Source of the DNA: Anagrus nilaparvatae
Taxonomy: Eukaryota; Arthropoda; Insecta; Hymenoptera; Mymaridae
Assembly (NCBI GenBank): GCA_022575985.1
Contig: JAKSXM010000137.1
Coordinates: forward strand, 12,108,001 to 12,172,000
Direction of reading: 5' to 3'
DNA: 64,000 bases
Shown: in pieces, positions 1 through 11,800 of the stretch
Position numbering within the stretch: position 1 is the stretch's first letter
How the letters are laid out: each line of letters begins with the position of its first letter
Position numbers and translations under genes: made by a program
Notes under the pieces: generated by a model
Seen by the model: only the letters and a program-made list of their open reading frames with translations
Database searches by the model: none
What the model was told of the DNA's origin: nothing

Positions 1-857
1 ATATTACTGTGATCATTGACCTGCTGAGAACGGATGCCGCCACTTGGATGTCGTCTGTTTTCTTTCACGTAGTTTATATTGCCGCTGCTGGTTCCCATGA
101 CCTCAGCTTCTTTTTTCGCCATATCCATTGATGTGATGATTTCGATGGTTCGTTTATAATTCAATTTATTACCTTCTTCAATTAATCGATTTCTCATGCG
201 CTCATTGATAAGGCCCCAAACTATACGATCTCTCATATGCTCTTCTAATTTTTCTCCGAAATCGCAATCAAGTGACAGGTTCTTAATTCGTGCAATAAAG
301 TCATTTAAAGACTCACCTTGTCGTTGTTTACCTTGTTCATAAAATTTGCATCTGGCACTTATTGGACTTGGCTTGGGCTTTAGATGTTTTGTCATAATTT
401 CGACAAGCTCTTCAATTTTTTTGCTACTTGGCTTATCAGGTGCGCATAAATTTTTGAGTAACTTAAATGCTTCCTCATCCATAAGCGTTAAAAAATGTGA
501 AACCTTTCTATTTTCTTCGACTTCATTTGCTACAAAATATTGCTCGAGACGATCATTCCAAATTTCCCAGTCGTCTTTTCCTAGTTGGTATACATTCATA
601 CTGCCAATCGTACTTTTCATTATGTTAAAAATTGCAGCCGGCTTATTTGCAGCCGTTGCAGCTGTTGCGGTATCACCACTTTTCAGTGCATTCAATTTTT
701 CAAACTCTTCTTTAAGCGTTTGCTTTTCTTGTGTTGATTTGTGTGCTTCCTGAGCCAGCTTTTCTCTTTGCGCTTCAATATCGTTTTGCATTTTCGCTAA
801 CTCTTTTTTCTGTTTTTCAAGAGCTGCTATTTGTTTCTTAATATCTTCACTATCCAT
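1..857 (-). CDS. Ty3/Gypsy-like retrotransposon Gag, N-terminal 285 codons (cut by window edge)
   Basis: The reverse strand is open from an ATG at 857 down to base 1 with no stop. Residues about 3-60 are a charged, heptad-like coiled coil rich in K, E and Q. After an alanine/threonine linker comes a capsid-like region with W-x2-W (DDWEIWNDRLEQYF), a central segment reading FYEQGKQRQGESLNDFIARI, then LSLDCDFGEKLEEHMRDRIV and GLINERMRNRLIEEG. This order and these motifs are characteristic of Gag from insect Ty3/Gypsy elements of the Mag or 'K02A2.6-like' type, which form the virus-like particle. The CCHC knuckle, protease and pol would lie beyond the window. A primer binding site sits 108 bp upstream of the ATG, as expected. 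No stop or frameshift is seen in this part, so the element may be recent. Family assignment is from recalled motifs, not a search. Confidence 0.85.
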   Translation of the reverse strand, partial: MDSEDIKKQIAALEKQKKELAKMQNDIEAQREKLAQEAHKSTQEKQTLKEEFEKLNALKSGDTATAATAANKPAAIFNIMKSTIGSMNVYQLGKDDWEIWNDRLEQYFVANEVEENRKVSHFLTLMDEEAFKLLKNLCAPDKPSSKKIEELVEIMTKHLKPKPSPISARCKFYEQGKQRQGESLNDFIARIKNLSLDCDFGEKLEEHMRDRIVWGLINERMRNRLIEEGNKLNYKRTIEIITSMDMAKKEAEVMGTSSGNINYVKENRRHPSGGIRSQQVNDHSN

Positions 858-965
858 TTTTTTTTTTTATTTTTTTTTTTTTTTTTATTTAACTTTATCT
901 TCTATCTTTATAGATGAAGAACACGTTTTAATAATTTTCAATTGCACTTGCGCTTTTCCAAATTT

Positions 966-977
966 TCCTCGTCGCCA
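966..977 (-). promoter_or_regulatory. Retrotransposon primer binding site (tRNA-Ser type) and LTR edge
   Basis: On the minus strand this reads TGGCGACGAGGA, which pairs with the 3' end of an insect-type tRNA-Ser(GCU) ending ..TCCTCGTCG plus CCA. One base upstream (978) separates it from a CA dinucleotide at 979-980 that would be the 3' end of the 5' LTR. The LTR would run rightwards on the plus-strand map from 979; I could not find its other end because the partner LTR lies outside the window. A T-rich tract at 857-890 forms the leader between this site and gag. Confidence 0.7.
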
Positions 978-2429
978 ATGTAATGTTTAGGCTCAAAAAA
1001 AAAATTTACGATTCCAGGCTCAAGCTGTTAAGCATCAATTTTAAAATATATGCTCATATACATATGGTGATTTTTCCCTTTGTGGAAATTCTTTGTTAAA
1101 GGATATTTTTAAATATTATAAAACAATAGAAGTTTTAAAAGCTAATTTTTGACTAAAATACCAATTTAAATACTTTTTTTGTTCGAAAAAAATCCTCTAA
1201 TTTTCAAACCCCAAAAAAACGGGATCTTAGCCTGGAAGCTTATTTTCCAAATAAATATTCTTGTGGCTAAAAGAGTTTTTTCAGTAAAAAATAATTTTTT
1301 AAGGATTATAAGACTATTAGCATCCCGATAGAAGATTTTTTAAGTTAAAAAACCGATGCTGGTGGTGAGCTCTGCAAACCAAAAACTTGGTCTAACTAAA
1401 GTTAGTAAGCGATAAATACAGTAAGATTTAGTCCCTAGTTATGATTAAAAAATTAATAAGACAATAAAATTTTTAAATTTGAATGCAATTTGTATTTTGT
1501 GGCTCTCTTTATAGGCTATTGAAATAAATTGACGAATCCCAAATCTGATCCCAAATCAATTGAACTAGGTATGAAAATTTTTAGCTGACTATTTTTAAGA
1601 GGGCGCCACCTCCAGATGAAGAGTGATGAAGAGCAAACGCAGAAAAAAAGAGGGGAAATCTTAGTAGAATTAGGCGCATTTCTTATTTTTCTGCATCATC
1701 ATAAGAAAGTAAATAAAAAAAGGATTATTAGTTTTTTGTTAATTTTTATAAATAAAATAAATTTTTTTGTTAAAACTGACAATGTTTATAATCTTTTAAA
1801 AATATATTGTGCTTTTATACAATAAAACTTCTCATAATATGGAAGTTCAATACTCTTAGGATCTCTTTGGTAAATGTTTTCATTTTTGTTTACATATACA
1901 ATTTTGAAAATAATTTTTATTTTCAGTTGTGGTACAGGAATTTAGAATTAGAAGATCGCAATTCCGCATACTCTGCATATAGACATATTATTTTAGATAT
2001 AATTCTTATCATAACTTATTATATAAGTTATCAAAATTTTCTCCAAAAAATTTAAGTACCGATCAAATTTTCGAAGATACATTTTTTACGAGGTAAGTTT
2101 ATTTCAAATAAAAAATGCATGAAGAAATATGTCTCTTTTAATTTTTTATATTATGGTGAAGGAGAGGGGGTCAATTGACCAACTTGGTGACCACAGACCA
2201 CCCTCAGAGTGACTTTGTGTCTACTTATATGCATAAAAAATGTCGGGGCAATATTCGGTATTCGGTGGCACATCTGATATGTAATCACAAGTTTACATAA
2301 CCTACTATAACATAAAATAATTACTCCAAAAATATATTTTAAAAATTATTTGTTAGAAGTGGCTAATTTGTTTATAATAAAGATTTAACTTTTTGAACAC
2401 GAAGTTAAATAAAGTCATTTTTTGATTAA
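978..2429. other. Non-coding stretch: LTR of the gag element, then unannotated AT-rich DNA
   Basis: From 979 this should be the 5' LTR of the minus-strand Ty3-like element. Its outer boundary is not visible. Two short plus-strand open frames (1616-1825 and about 1870-2055) are low-complexity and have no recognisable motif, so I do not call them genes. No RNA gene is seen. Confidence 0.4.
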
Positions 2430-2439
2430 ATGATGAAAT

Positions 2440-2680
2440 ATTTTTGTCCTCCCGGGCGCGAAACGCGCGTGAAGAATTTTCGCCGAGCACTTGTGCTGAT
2501 GCTCACGCAAGTGCTAGGTCAAAAAAGCCTATTTTTTGCCCTACTAAGACGGCATTTTTGCCCATTTTATGGAAAACTATGTTTTAGAACACGAGAAAAA
2601 ATGTGGGGTTCGACTTTTGCATGCGGTCTGCATGCAAAGCCAAAACAAATATTTTATCCCTTGTTTAATAAATAGCTATT
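2440..2680 (+). repeat. Dispersed repeat family R1, copy 1
   Basis: This GC-richer block shares a core (ctattttttgccc, gaaaaactatgttttagaacacg, ggggttcgacttttgcatgc, ttgtttaataaatagctat) with blocks near 9030-9235 (+) and 28386-28620 (-). The shared part ends in all copies with tt(g)tt..aa.aaatagctatt. It contains a fortuitous 81-codon open frame; the same positions in the other copies are not open in the same way, so I treat it as a repeat, not a gene. Confidence 0.7.
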
Positions 2681-3278
2681 ATACAACTTGGGCAGAAAAA
2701 GACAACTTTCATATCTGAAAATTATGGTGAGTTTTATGTGTAAAATAAAATATTGTTCAAATTAAATCTTGCTATAGAAAAATGCATTATTGTTGAATGT
2801 GAAGGTTTATGGGCTCGAATTTTTAAAAAAAGTTGAAAATGCTTCAAAATTTATAAACAATTAGTAACAACTTACTTTGCTACTGAAAAGATTTATCAAT
2901 AAATTTCCATCGTTTCTATGCGTACCTCCCTCTAAAATTGAATACTTTTTCAGGTTCAATTAATCTCAATCAGGTCTGATCTCATTTGTGGCATGAGACA
3001 AGCAAAATTTTGATCCAAGTTGCCTAGATCTGTAAAAAGTGGCATTTATTACTCGAAAGTTAATACTAAATTAATAGGCCGTATTCGTTTAAGCAAATGA
3101 ACATTCTAAACTATTTTTTTCATTTTCTGAAAAAAAATTGCTCAAAGCATCTGCAATTTTATTAAAAAATGATTATAAATAAATTTAATATATATTCCAG
3201 TTTCAAAATAGACTAATGATGCGAAGATACAATTTGGTCGCAGAAGGTGCTTGAAAGTGACAGAAGTCTGAATTATGA

Positions 3279-3668
3279 TTGTTTGATTTTTCCCTCGATT
3301 TCTTAGAACAATTCTTATGTGCTGTTCAAAATAATTTAGAACCTTATTTTTCTTTTTCTTTAAATATAGTTGAAAAGTATAAAGTCAAATTTCAAGTTTA
3401 TAAAGCCAAATTAAATCTAGATTTAACATATATTATATTTATATATTTGATTGTAATTACAATTAATTTGATTTTTGCACTTCATAATTTTAAAATTTAC
3501 AGTATCATACAATATCAGGCTAATACTATTTTTATATGTATATGCACAAGTATACCTATATACAATATTATACAAATTGGTATATTTAACATTTATTTTG
3601 AAAAAAATATTTTATTATTATTATCATTATATTTTGTTATTATAGACATATTTTATTATGTCTATTAA
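3279..3668 (+). other. Hydrophobic open frame, doubtful as a gene
   Basis: A 129-codon open frame lacks a good ATG context. It encodes a short amphipathic N-terminal part (FSLDFLEQFLCAVQNN) followed by several hydrophobic, isoleucine-rich stretches that could be membrane segments. In DNA this AT-rich, Ile/Phe/Tyr-rich frames arise by chance. The first 60 codons are less biased than the rest. I considered a REEP/DP1-like hairpin protein but the conserved motifs of that family are absent. Confidence 0.15.
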
Positions 3669-3706
3669 TATTGTACTGAATATTTTTTCGACGTTCTACT
3701 AAAATT

Positions 3707-6700
3707 TTATATTGGAGAATCCGCGTGATAGAGTTGTCGCCCATTTAAATCTTGCACAGGCCTGAAGTTATGACCATCGTCATTATTTAATTTAACTTTT
3801 CTGAATGCCGCTAACTGAAAAATGAATTTTTTATAAATATAAATAATAATTTGCAATATGAAAATTAAATGCAAAAATATTAATTTAAAAAACGTTCATC
3901 TTCAAAGTACTTTCAAAATTATAAAATTTTTTTTTTTAGTTAAGGTCAAATAAAATATTTTATAAATTTTTACAATAGTTTTTGACTAAATAATGTTGAA
4001 AATTTATAATTTTTTTTGGCTAATCAAATGAATACTCATGCTAAATTAAATATTGGCCAAAAATTGGGAAATCATTGGTAAAATTATAACTGGTTTGTGT
4101 TTTCACACAACCAACGATTATGGAACATGTTCACTTATAACAGATATAACGTATACTCCCTAATTATGCGCTGTTAGGCTCTGACTCCCACTTCAAAATA
4201 TTTTAAGTCCCTAATTCGAAAATATTCTAAGTCCATTTCACCTCGATTTCACCCTCCCAATTTTTTACCCCCCCCCCCCCTTGCCGAGCCGGACTTTTTC
4301 AAGTACTCCATCCAATGTTACATATTAAAACCAAGGAATGTAGTGAAAAAAATTATTTAGAAGCTTAGAATTATTTACTGAGAGCGAAGTTTACTTGCCG
4401 TTATTTGTTGCTTTTATATATTTTAATATTTTTCTGTTTATTTAATTGAAAGTTTATTAAATTAAAATTTATTGAAAATTACCTCTCTATTAGTGACTTC
4501 TTTTATTGGAGCTGCAATAATCCAAATAACTGATTCTATGCAAGGTGGAGTGGTCAATGAACCAGGGTATGTTATGTAACCTTCTTTTGTAAAATCTAAA
4601 TTTAATAAAGTTAGCGCAAATGGAGTAATAATTGCATCTTGATGTGGCTCTTTGACGTTATGCAAGGTTAGACGAATCATTTCAAGACCCATGTTCGAAT
4701 TTTCACTAGGCTAAAATCGATAAGAAACTTATCATTAAATTCTAGATGTTTTTATTGAGCAACTTTACACCATCGCTTGGTTTACTTTCCCAAATGTGAA
4801 TTTAACCTGTGAGCAACAAAGACTCGTTTACACCGACAAATATTAAATTTTTGTAGAGCAACTTAGCTGAAAAAACTTACTTTCTGTCTATTTGTCAATT
4901 TTCTAGTTATTAAGTTAATATTTGGTCAAGTTAACCAAGACTGTGTAAAATCGCTCATTAGTGAATATTTTATGCATAATTTTTAAAATTTACCGATAAT
5001 AAATATGCAATAACTGCTAAACCATCATCATATTTAATAGCATCTTTGAAACTACCGTAAGATCTTTTCCAATGAACCATATGCATTTCCATTGGAAAGC
5101 TGAAATAAAAATTTCTTTAGGTTTTATTTTATAAAAGATCTAAAGTAAGCTTTTGCACATCAAAGAAAAATGTTAAAAAGTAATACTATTCAAAACTTCG
5201 CAATGGTAATTCCGATCGTTTCTAGCGACAGATGAAGATTATAACCTGGATTTGTGCTCAGCATACTTGACTTTTGCTCCAGTCTAATCGTGGGGGGGGG
5301 GGGGTGTATTTTCATTGGCCAACATGAGATTTGTTATACTATATGTTTTTTGGGTCGCTGATCACGAAAATCGGGGTTATTTCCGGGAGCTATTTTCGGA
5401 ACACCCTTAAATTTGCAAAAACTACCCCAAAAAGGGGTTTTTTTGATATAATAGCAAATTGGGTTTCTAGTTTTAACCAAAAATAGGTCCTAGCGTAAAA
5501 ACATTTTTTAGGAATTTTCAGGAAAAATAAATGTTAAAATAAATGATTTTTTTTGGTAAAATTAATTTTTAATACAAAAATCCCCCAAATCCTTAATCAG
5601 TGACCCGAAAAACCCGTTAGAACTTAATTTCGTCGCTAAATGTACTATAATATAGCAAAAACGCTTCCTTTAGGGGTTGTTTTTGCTAAAATAAGGGTGA
5701 AGTATTAATTATTTATAAAAAATTCTTCCAAATCCTTGATCAGTGACCCAAGAAACCCTTTTGGACTTAATTTCGTCGCTAAAAATACAAAAATAGCAAA
5801 AACGCTCCTTTAAGGGATTGTTTTTGCTAATTAAAGCGTGAAATATAAATTATTTATAAAAAATTCCCCTGAATTCTTGATCAGCGACCCAAAAAACCCG
5901 TTAGGACATAATTTCGTCGCCCAAAGTGCGGAAATAGCAAAAACGCTCCTTTTAGGAGTAATTTTTACTAAATTAAGGGTGAAATATTAATTATTTATAA
6001 AAAACTACCTCTAATTCTTGTTCAGCGACCCAAAAAACCTCCTAAGACCAATTCTTGGCAAAATCTAGAAACTCAGTTTGCTAATATATCAAAAAAACCC
6101 CATTTTGGGGGTAGTTTTTGCAAATTTAAAGGTGTTCCGAAAATATTTCCCGGAAATAACCCCGATTTTCGTGATCAGCGACCCAAAAAACATATAGAAG
6201 AGCAAATCTCAGGTTGGCCAGTGAAAATACACCCTAAACCGCGATTTCACTGGAGTATTTATATTATTGCTTACCTATGATTTGAAACTGTGTGTTCACT
6301 TCCTACAGAATTATTAGCGCCCCAATGAAAATGCAGTTGAATTAATTCATAAGCTCCTTTAAGTGGCCCTCCATTTATATAAGGCGTTTCTCCATCAGGC
6401 CATATACCTTTGATTTGTACTAAAAAAAATTTTATAAAATTATTAATTACTTATACTATTTTAGTTAGTTTTAAGGGGTAAAAATTTATTTTCATGGAAG
6501 AATTGTTTTGCTTACTTCCGTGCCCAGTGTTTGACATAGTCATTACTTTTGGTGGATTTTCGTAACCAATTAATTTAATAACTCCAATATTAGAATATTT
6601 TAAATTTTGTAAATCAATATTTACAGGCGATTGTCTTTCTCCATTACACGAATAAAAATCTCTTGTCCATTCGTAATCTGGCTCCTTATATTGAAATTCA

Positions 6701-8861
6701 ATTGATGATCTATGTTCTTCGACATGTTCTTCGTCTGAAATTTAAAAAAATTTTTCCTATTATATTAGCTATTTTCTGAAACAATAATTTTATGAATTTC
6801 CTTTAATTTAAGCTTTATATAATTTAATTATTTTTTTAAAAATACGTAATTACTCAAGCAAAACGGATAGACTTTGTAAAAAATTAATGCTTTAAATTTT
6901 GTAAGTATAAATTTGATCACAATATCCAGGCAAAATATTAGGTGTAGAAGTTTCTGTTTTGACAATAAGCAAATTGGGCAATAAATTTAATTTTATTGAA
7001 TTAAGTACCTATTCCAAATGTACAAAAATTTTCTTTAAGCTAATAAAAAATTTCACTGTTATTAATTTGATCTTTTTCTTTTTACATTTTTTTAGTTTTT
7101 TAAATAGAAATACAATAGATATTATAAAACAGTTATAGTTAAACGGAAATTAAGCATAGTAAAAAAAAATGTAAATATAAATTAACAATAAAGCCATGAA
7201 TTTTTTTTTGCGTTAAAACTTTTTAAATTCTTTATTATTATTTTTTTTTAATAACGGCAAAATTTATAGAAGGCACGATCACTCTGATTATAAAATATAT
7301 AGGTGAAATCATTCCTTGTTATATTTATGTTCGAGAAATTTTGTCATTTTGGTTTCAGAAGATGCGGATTTTAAAATTTATTGTTTTAGGTTTGTTGTTA
7401 ACAGAATTATTGATGGCATTTGAAGTACGAAGTAATTTGGGTAAAATTTTTTAAAATAATCGTAACAAATTGAAATATTTTTGTTACTGCAAATCAGACT
7501 GGAAGACTTGAAACCAATGAGAATACTTATTAAATATGTAACTGAAAATCACTTTAAATTTATAAACAAATGGTTCAAATCTAGTATTTTTATTTATACA
7601 TTTTTGAAAAAATTCACTAATTTATAATGCAAAAATATTTCGACCTTGTTGTAAAATTTATATATTTTTTTGATTCTGTGAGACTGATATAATACGCAAC
7701 ATGACAACAAGTAGTAACTGTTTTTAAAAAATATTTAAAAAATTGAATTTTAAAATTTTAAATTAAAAAGAAAAAAAAACTAAAAACTAAATTTGTTTGT
7801 TACATTTAATGAAAATCGTTCACATACTTTCAAAAACATTTCAATTTTGTAATTTGGTTTTACATAAACTAAATTTTTTACTAGCAAAATTCTTGGTACC
7901 TATGTATCCATGCAATTAGAAAATTGATATAAATTTAAACAATCTAGACGATTTCAAAAAGCAAATTGCCTGAGAACTAAAAATAACAATAAATAAATAA
8001 AGAAAAACTTAACAATTTAAAAATGAATTTAGTTGAAGCTTTTGTTAATAATAATAACCAATAATTTCATACTCAAAGAAGGTCGAAGGGACAGAGACAA
8101 AATAAATGAACACGTTTTTTTAAGTCAGGGCGATTTTTTTTATTTATAAACTTTATATTTAATTTTCAAAATTTAATGGAATTAAAATCGCGTATGGTAC
8201 GCCGGATGATTATTTTTATTTAACTCTTGCTTGAACTAAAAAAAAAAATTGGTTTTTTCTGCGAAATATAAATTTTAGTTGACACGAGTTTAATTAAATT
8301 CTCAAATAAGCAGCTAGAAAGAATTTAAAAAAAAAATTTTTTCATAAAATTAGTACTTAATTATCTTATTTTTAAATTATTAAATTAAACCTATTATTTA
8401 AAATAAACAAATTAATTAAGATTAAAAAATAAAAAATAAAATATTTACAATACATAAAAGGAGTTCCTTAATGACCCTTTAATGCGTGTTTATGATTTGA
8501 TTCTTATAGTAAAAAAAATTATTATTAATAAATATTTAAACCTAGAGTTAAATTTTTTTTTGATTTCTAATTCCAAAATATTCAATTTTTTTATTTTGTA
8601 GTTTGACCAAAAAAAAATTTTTTTTTAAATTGTAAAAAAAATTTATCTAAATTGTATAGGTAAAATGAATATAAAAAAATATTAACTTGAAATCGAAAGA
8701 AAAACAAAACTTAATTTCTATTAAGAATAAATTAATATTAACTTACCAGAATCCCTATGACCTTCAGGTCTACATTGACCTATAATCGTACCCTTGAAAA
8801 ATATATGAAAAACTATGATTATAATAGAGAAACGGAAGCTAATCGAGACTATCGTAGGCAT
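3707..8861 (-). CDS. Secreted alpha-carbonic anhydrase, copy A (6 exons, 306 aa)
   Basis: Secreted zinc enzyme interconverting CO2 and bicarbonate. The coding exons on the minus strand, 5' to 3', are 8747-8861, 6516-6734, 6275-6419, 4994-5099, 4483-4710 and 3707-3814. All junctions are GT-AG, phases agree, and the sum is 921 nt. Residues 1-30 look like a signal peptide (hydrophobic core [12 protein letters not shown]). The domain then carries [11 protein letters not shown], the proton-shuttle His110 in NTGHG, zinc ligands His141 and His143 (LHFHWG) and His166 (MEMHMVHW), and SLTTPPC with the Thr199-equivalent at Thr248. Cys68 and Cys252 sit where secreted family members form a disulfide. It ends in the family tail [11 protein letters not shown]. 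There is no GPI-type hydrophobic tail, so I infer a soluble extracellular enzyme. All catalytic residues are present. Intron 3 contains a foldback element; introns 1 and 4 are otherwise plain. A plus-strand peptide gene overlaps it. Confidence 0.93.
4085..4330 (+). repeat. Dispersed repeat family R2, copy near carbonic anhydrase A
   Basis: Phrases actggtttgtgt, cacttataacag, gtatactccctaattat, aagtccctaattcgaaaat and a run of C match the inverse of the copies at 10965-11340 and 63590-63775. This copy lies in the last intron of carbonic anhydrase A. Confidence 0.65.
5277..6255. mobile_element. Foldback element FB1 inside intron 3 of carbonic anhydrase A
   Basis: The two ends are inverted copies of each other for about 180 bp: both begin ctccagt, run into a G-rich block, then gtgtattttca.tggcc, then ttttttgggtcgctgatca and cggggttatttcc. 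Between the arms are direct sub-repeats of about 141 bp, each with gacccaaaaaacccgttagg.c and taatttcgtcgc and ending aattatttataaaaaa, at about 5600, 5745, 5886 and 6028. Its right end lies only 19 bp from the exon 3 splice donor. It has no coding capacity. Same family as the element at 14878-16566. Confidence 0.85.
6840..7280. other. Part of intron 1 of carbonic anhydrase A; nothing recognised
   Basis: This AT-rich stretch (with the rest of 6735-8746) is intron 1 of the minus-strand carbonic anhydrase A gene. Apart from exon 1 of the plus-strand peptide gene at 7362-7440 and its TATA-like box, I see no exon-like segment or repeat here. Confidence 0.5.
7289..7295 (+). promoter_or_regulatory. 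TATA-like box of the candidate peptide gene
   Basis: TATAAAA lies 73 bp upstream of the ATG at 7362, leaving room for a start site near 7315-7325 and a short leader. In DNA this AT-rich a TATA-like string alone is weak evidence; its value is the position before a signal-peptide exon. Confidence 0.35.
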
Positions 8862-11800
8862 TGCTCACACTTCTCTAGGCCTCGTTTAACTCTTTTGAGC
8901 TCTCTTTACAATATTATCAAACGCGTCAAAGTGATATACATATATATGGAAAATTCTTTTGAAATAAACCCTTTTTTTTAAAATAATTTTTAGATAACTT
9001 ATTAGAGAAAAAAATTTTTCATTATACGCTGCAAAAAAGATCTACTTTCTTACTTTCGGGCGCTCTTTTTTTCGCTTTTAATGAAAAACTATGTGTTGAA
9101 TACGGGAAAAAATGTAGGAAATTTTACTTTCAATGCTGTTTGCACTCGTTCGCTACGCTCACTCGTGCATACAACTGCATTGAAAGCCAAATCCTATTTT
9201 TTTCCCTTGTTGAACAAATAGATATTGATTTCAAAAATTCAATCAAAGCTGTAAAATCAATTTCAGATTTGGATTCTTTAATTGTATTGACTATGTTTTG
9301 GTAAAATTTTAATGGACTAAAAAGTAATTGAACTCATACACATTTAAGGATATTTTTCGCTGTTCAAAAAAGTTCAAAAAATTAAGTGTCAAATTAGAAA
9401 TATCGAATAATAACCATATTTTCAGATGTTGGTACTTTCATATAATTAAATGATATTACACCCCCCCTCCCCCCAAAAATGCAGATTTTTTTATTTTTTT
9501 TTTTTAAATTTTGAGAAAAAAATTTTGAAAAAAAATAAATATCATATTCGAGATATCGAGTAGAAACCAATATTTGAAATTTAAGTAACTACTTCGGTAA
9601 AAATGAATGAGGTATTACATAAAAAAAAAACAGCATTTAATAAAAGGCAATTAATTTTATTATAATATATTATAATTAGTGATTTTTCATGCATTACTTC
9701 ATTTGGTTCTAAAGCTGAGAAATGACTAAATGAAAAGATTATCATACCTATATATAGAATAATAAAACGAAGAATTTTTAATAGTATACCTTAAATTCTT
9801 TATTTATTGTTAAATAATAAAAAGTGGGAGTAAACTTTAGAGTTGGTGGTTAAAATTTAGTTTAGTTGGTGGTTAAAAAAAAACTCGTCTGAATGCTCCC
9901 TTAGTAGATGAAATAATTACAAACCTTAGGTATTTTTCACCGTCTGAGTGAAATTATTTGAAACTTTTTGAATTCATTTTATTTTATGCCAATCAAAAAT
10001 ATAACATATTAAGCTTCTTTAAACGGACCCCCGATGGGAGGGGGGCTGGTTCCCAATTTCGGGGGGGTGTAAAATAATTTTTTTTTAAACTACGAATCGA
10101 TTAATTTTTCGATTTTAAGACGAAAATTTTCAAATAAATGCATATTTTGCCAGTTGCAGCCCCTTGAAGTTTGATACTTTTTGGAATTTTTGAACCAGAA
10201 TATTAAACTTCTGGGAGCTGCAACTGGCAAGGGATGCTTTTTTTTGAAAAATGTTTATCCACCTTTCCACCTTAAATTCAAAAATTAATCGAGTCGTAGT
10301 GTTTAAAAAAATTTAATTACCCCCCCCCCCTCCAAGTAACCCCCCCCCCCCCCTCGGGGTCCGTCCAAAGAAGTTTGATATGTTACATTTTTGATTGAGG
10401 CCAAATTGAAATAAATACAAAAAGTTCAAGTGTTTTCACTCAGACCATGAAAAATACCTCTCAGAATCATATAATTGTTAATCAATTACTAATCCTTTAA
10501 CTTTTAAATGTAAAATTAAATCACTTTACTTAAAATATTATTTATTAATTAATATAAAATAAAATTCTAATATTGCAAATTTATCTTGTGACTATTGTAA
10601 TTAAATAATAATTTTAGTTTTAACTTATCTAGCCAAAATAATTTAACTATTTAAACTTAATTAATTATTTAAACAAATGTATCTTTTATTTTTTAAAATT
10701 TTTTATGAATTTATATTTTATGTATTGGCTTATTCAGGCTGTTAATTGCAATAAATAAATAAATAAATAAATAATTTTATCTGGTAATTTCATTGCCAGT
10801 TAAGAAAAAGTTTATTATAATTTATAAAAAGGTTAGATAAAATGATTATGTATACTATTGAGTAATTAGATTACAGACATGACGTATGTCCAATAATTAT
10901 TTTAATTAATTTTGCGACATACACCATGTCAGGAATTATATAACAGTATAGTAAAGAATTCTAACCTTTTAACGCGGAACATGTTTATAGGGGGGGGGGG
11001 GGTACTTCAGAACTTGAAAATTAAGAGGGGGGGTCAAATTTCTCCTATTTAAGGGGGGGGGGTAAAATGAGACTTAGAATAATTAGGAGACTTTCAAAAT
11101 CTGGACTTAAGATAATACAGGTTTATGGATTTAGAATAATATCGATTTAGGGACTTAACATAATTCAGGTTTAGGGACAAGGAATAATTTTGATTTAGGG
11201 ACCTAGAATAATACGCGTTTAGGGTATCAAAATTATAAAATTGTATTGTAATGTTGCGTAAAACCTATGCATTATGTACCTAGCCCTCGGTTTTAATAAA
11301 ATAACCTTTTCAGTGTAGTTTCGTTGCTAAAATTCATTGATTGTAGTTTTCTTTGATTGTAGGAAGAAGGATAGAGAATTAAAATTTTATTTACTTTAGA
11401 ATGATAAAGATTCAAATAAACTGATTTCAAAAAGAATTGTTCATATATAATTTGCATTTTGTTTCTCCTCTATAATATTAATGCTTTATAATATCATGAT
11501 AATAATATATATATAGTTACTTAATTCTGATACTATTTTAGTTATTTTTATAAATCATGGAAATTTTTTCCCCTTTAAATTTGGAAAATAAAAACAGAGA
11601 TAAAAATTTTTTAAATATAGGTACTAATACGCTATTTTTAATTTTTTAAAACCCTTTCCGTATCATTATTATTATTATCATTGTTATTTGATTAAAATTT
11701 TTGATTTATGGAAAAATTTTGTTTTCGCAGCTGTTTAAATATAAGATTTATTTTATTAGCTTAATTATAAATGCAAATAAAATTACAAAAATAATAAATT

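Noticed and set aside
346..753. 135-codon plus-strand open frame
   Set aside because: It is the antisense shadow of the minus-strand gag gene, whose motifs are clear.
3279..3668. REEP/DP1-like membrane protein
   Set aside because: The hydrophobic stretches fit loosely but the conserved family motifs are absent and the composition is what chance gives here.
8757..8981. Plus-strand open frame near 8.8 kb
   Set aside because: It lies over exon 1 and the upstream region of carbonic anhydrase A on the other strand and has no features of its own.
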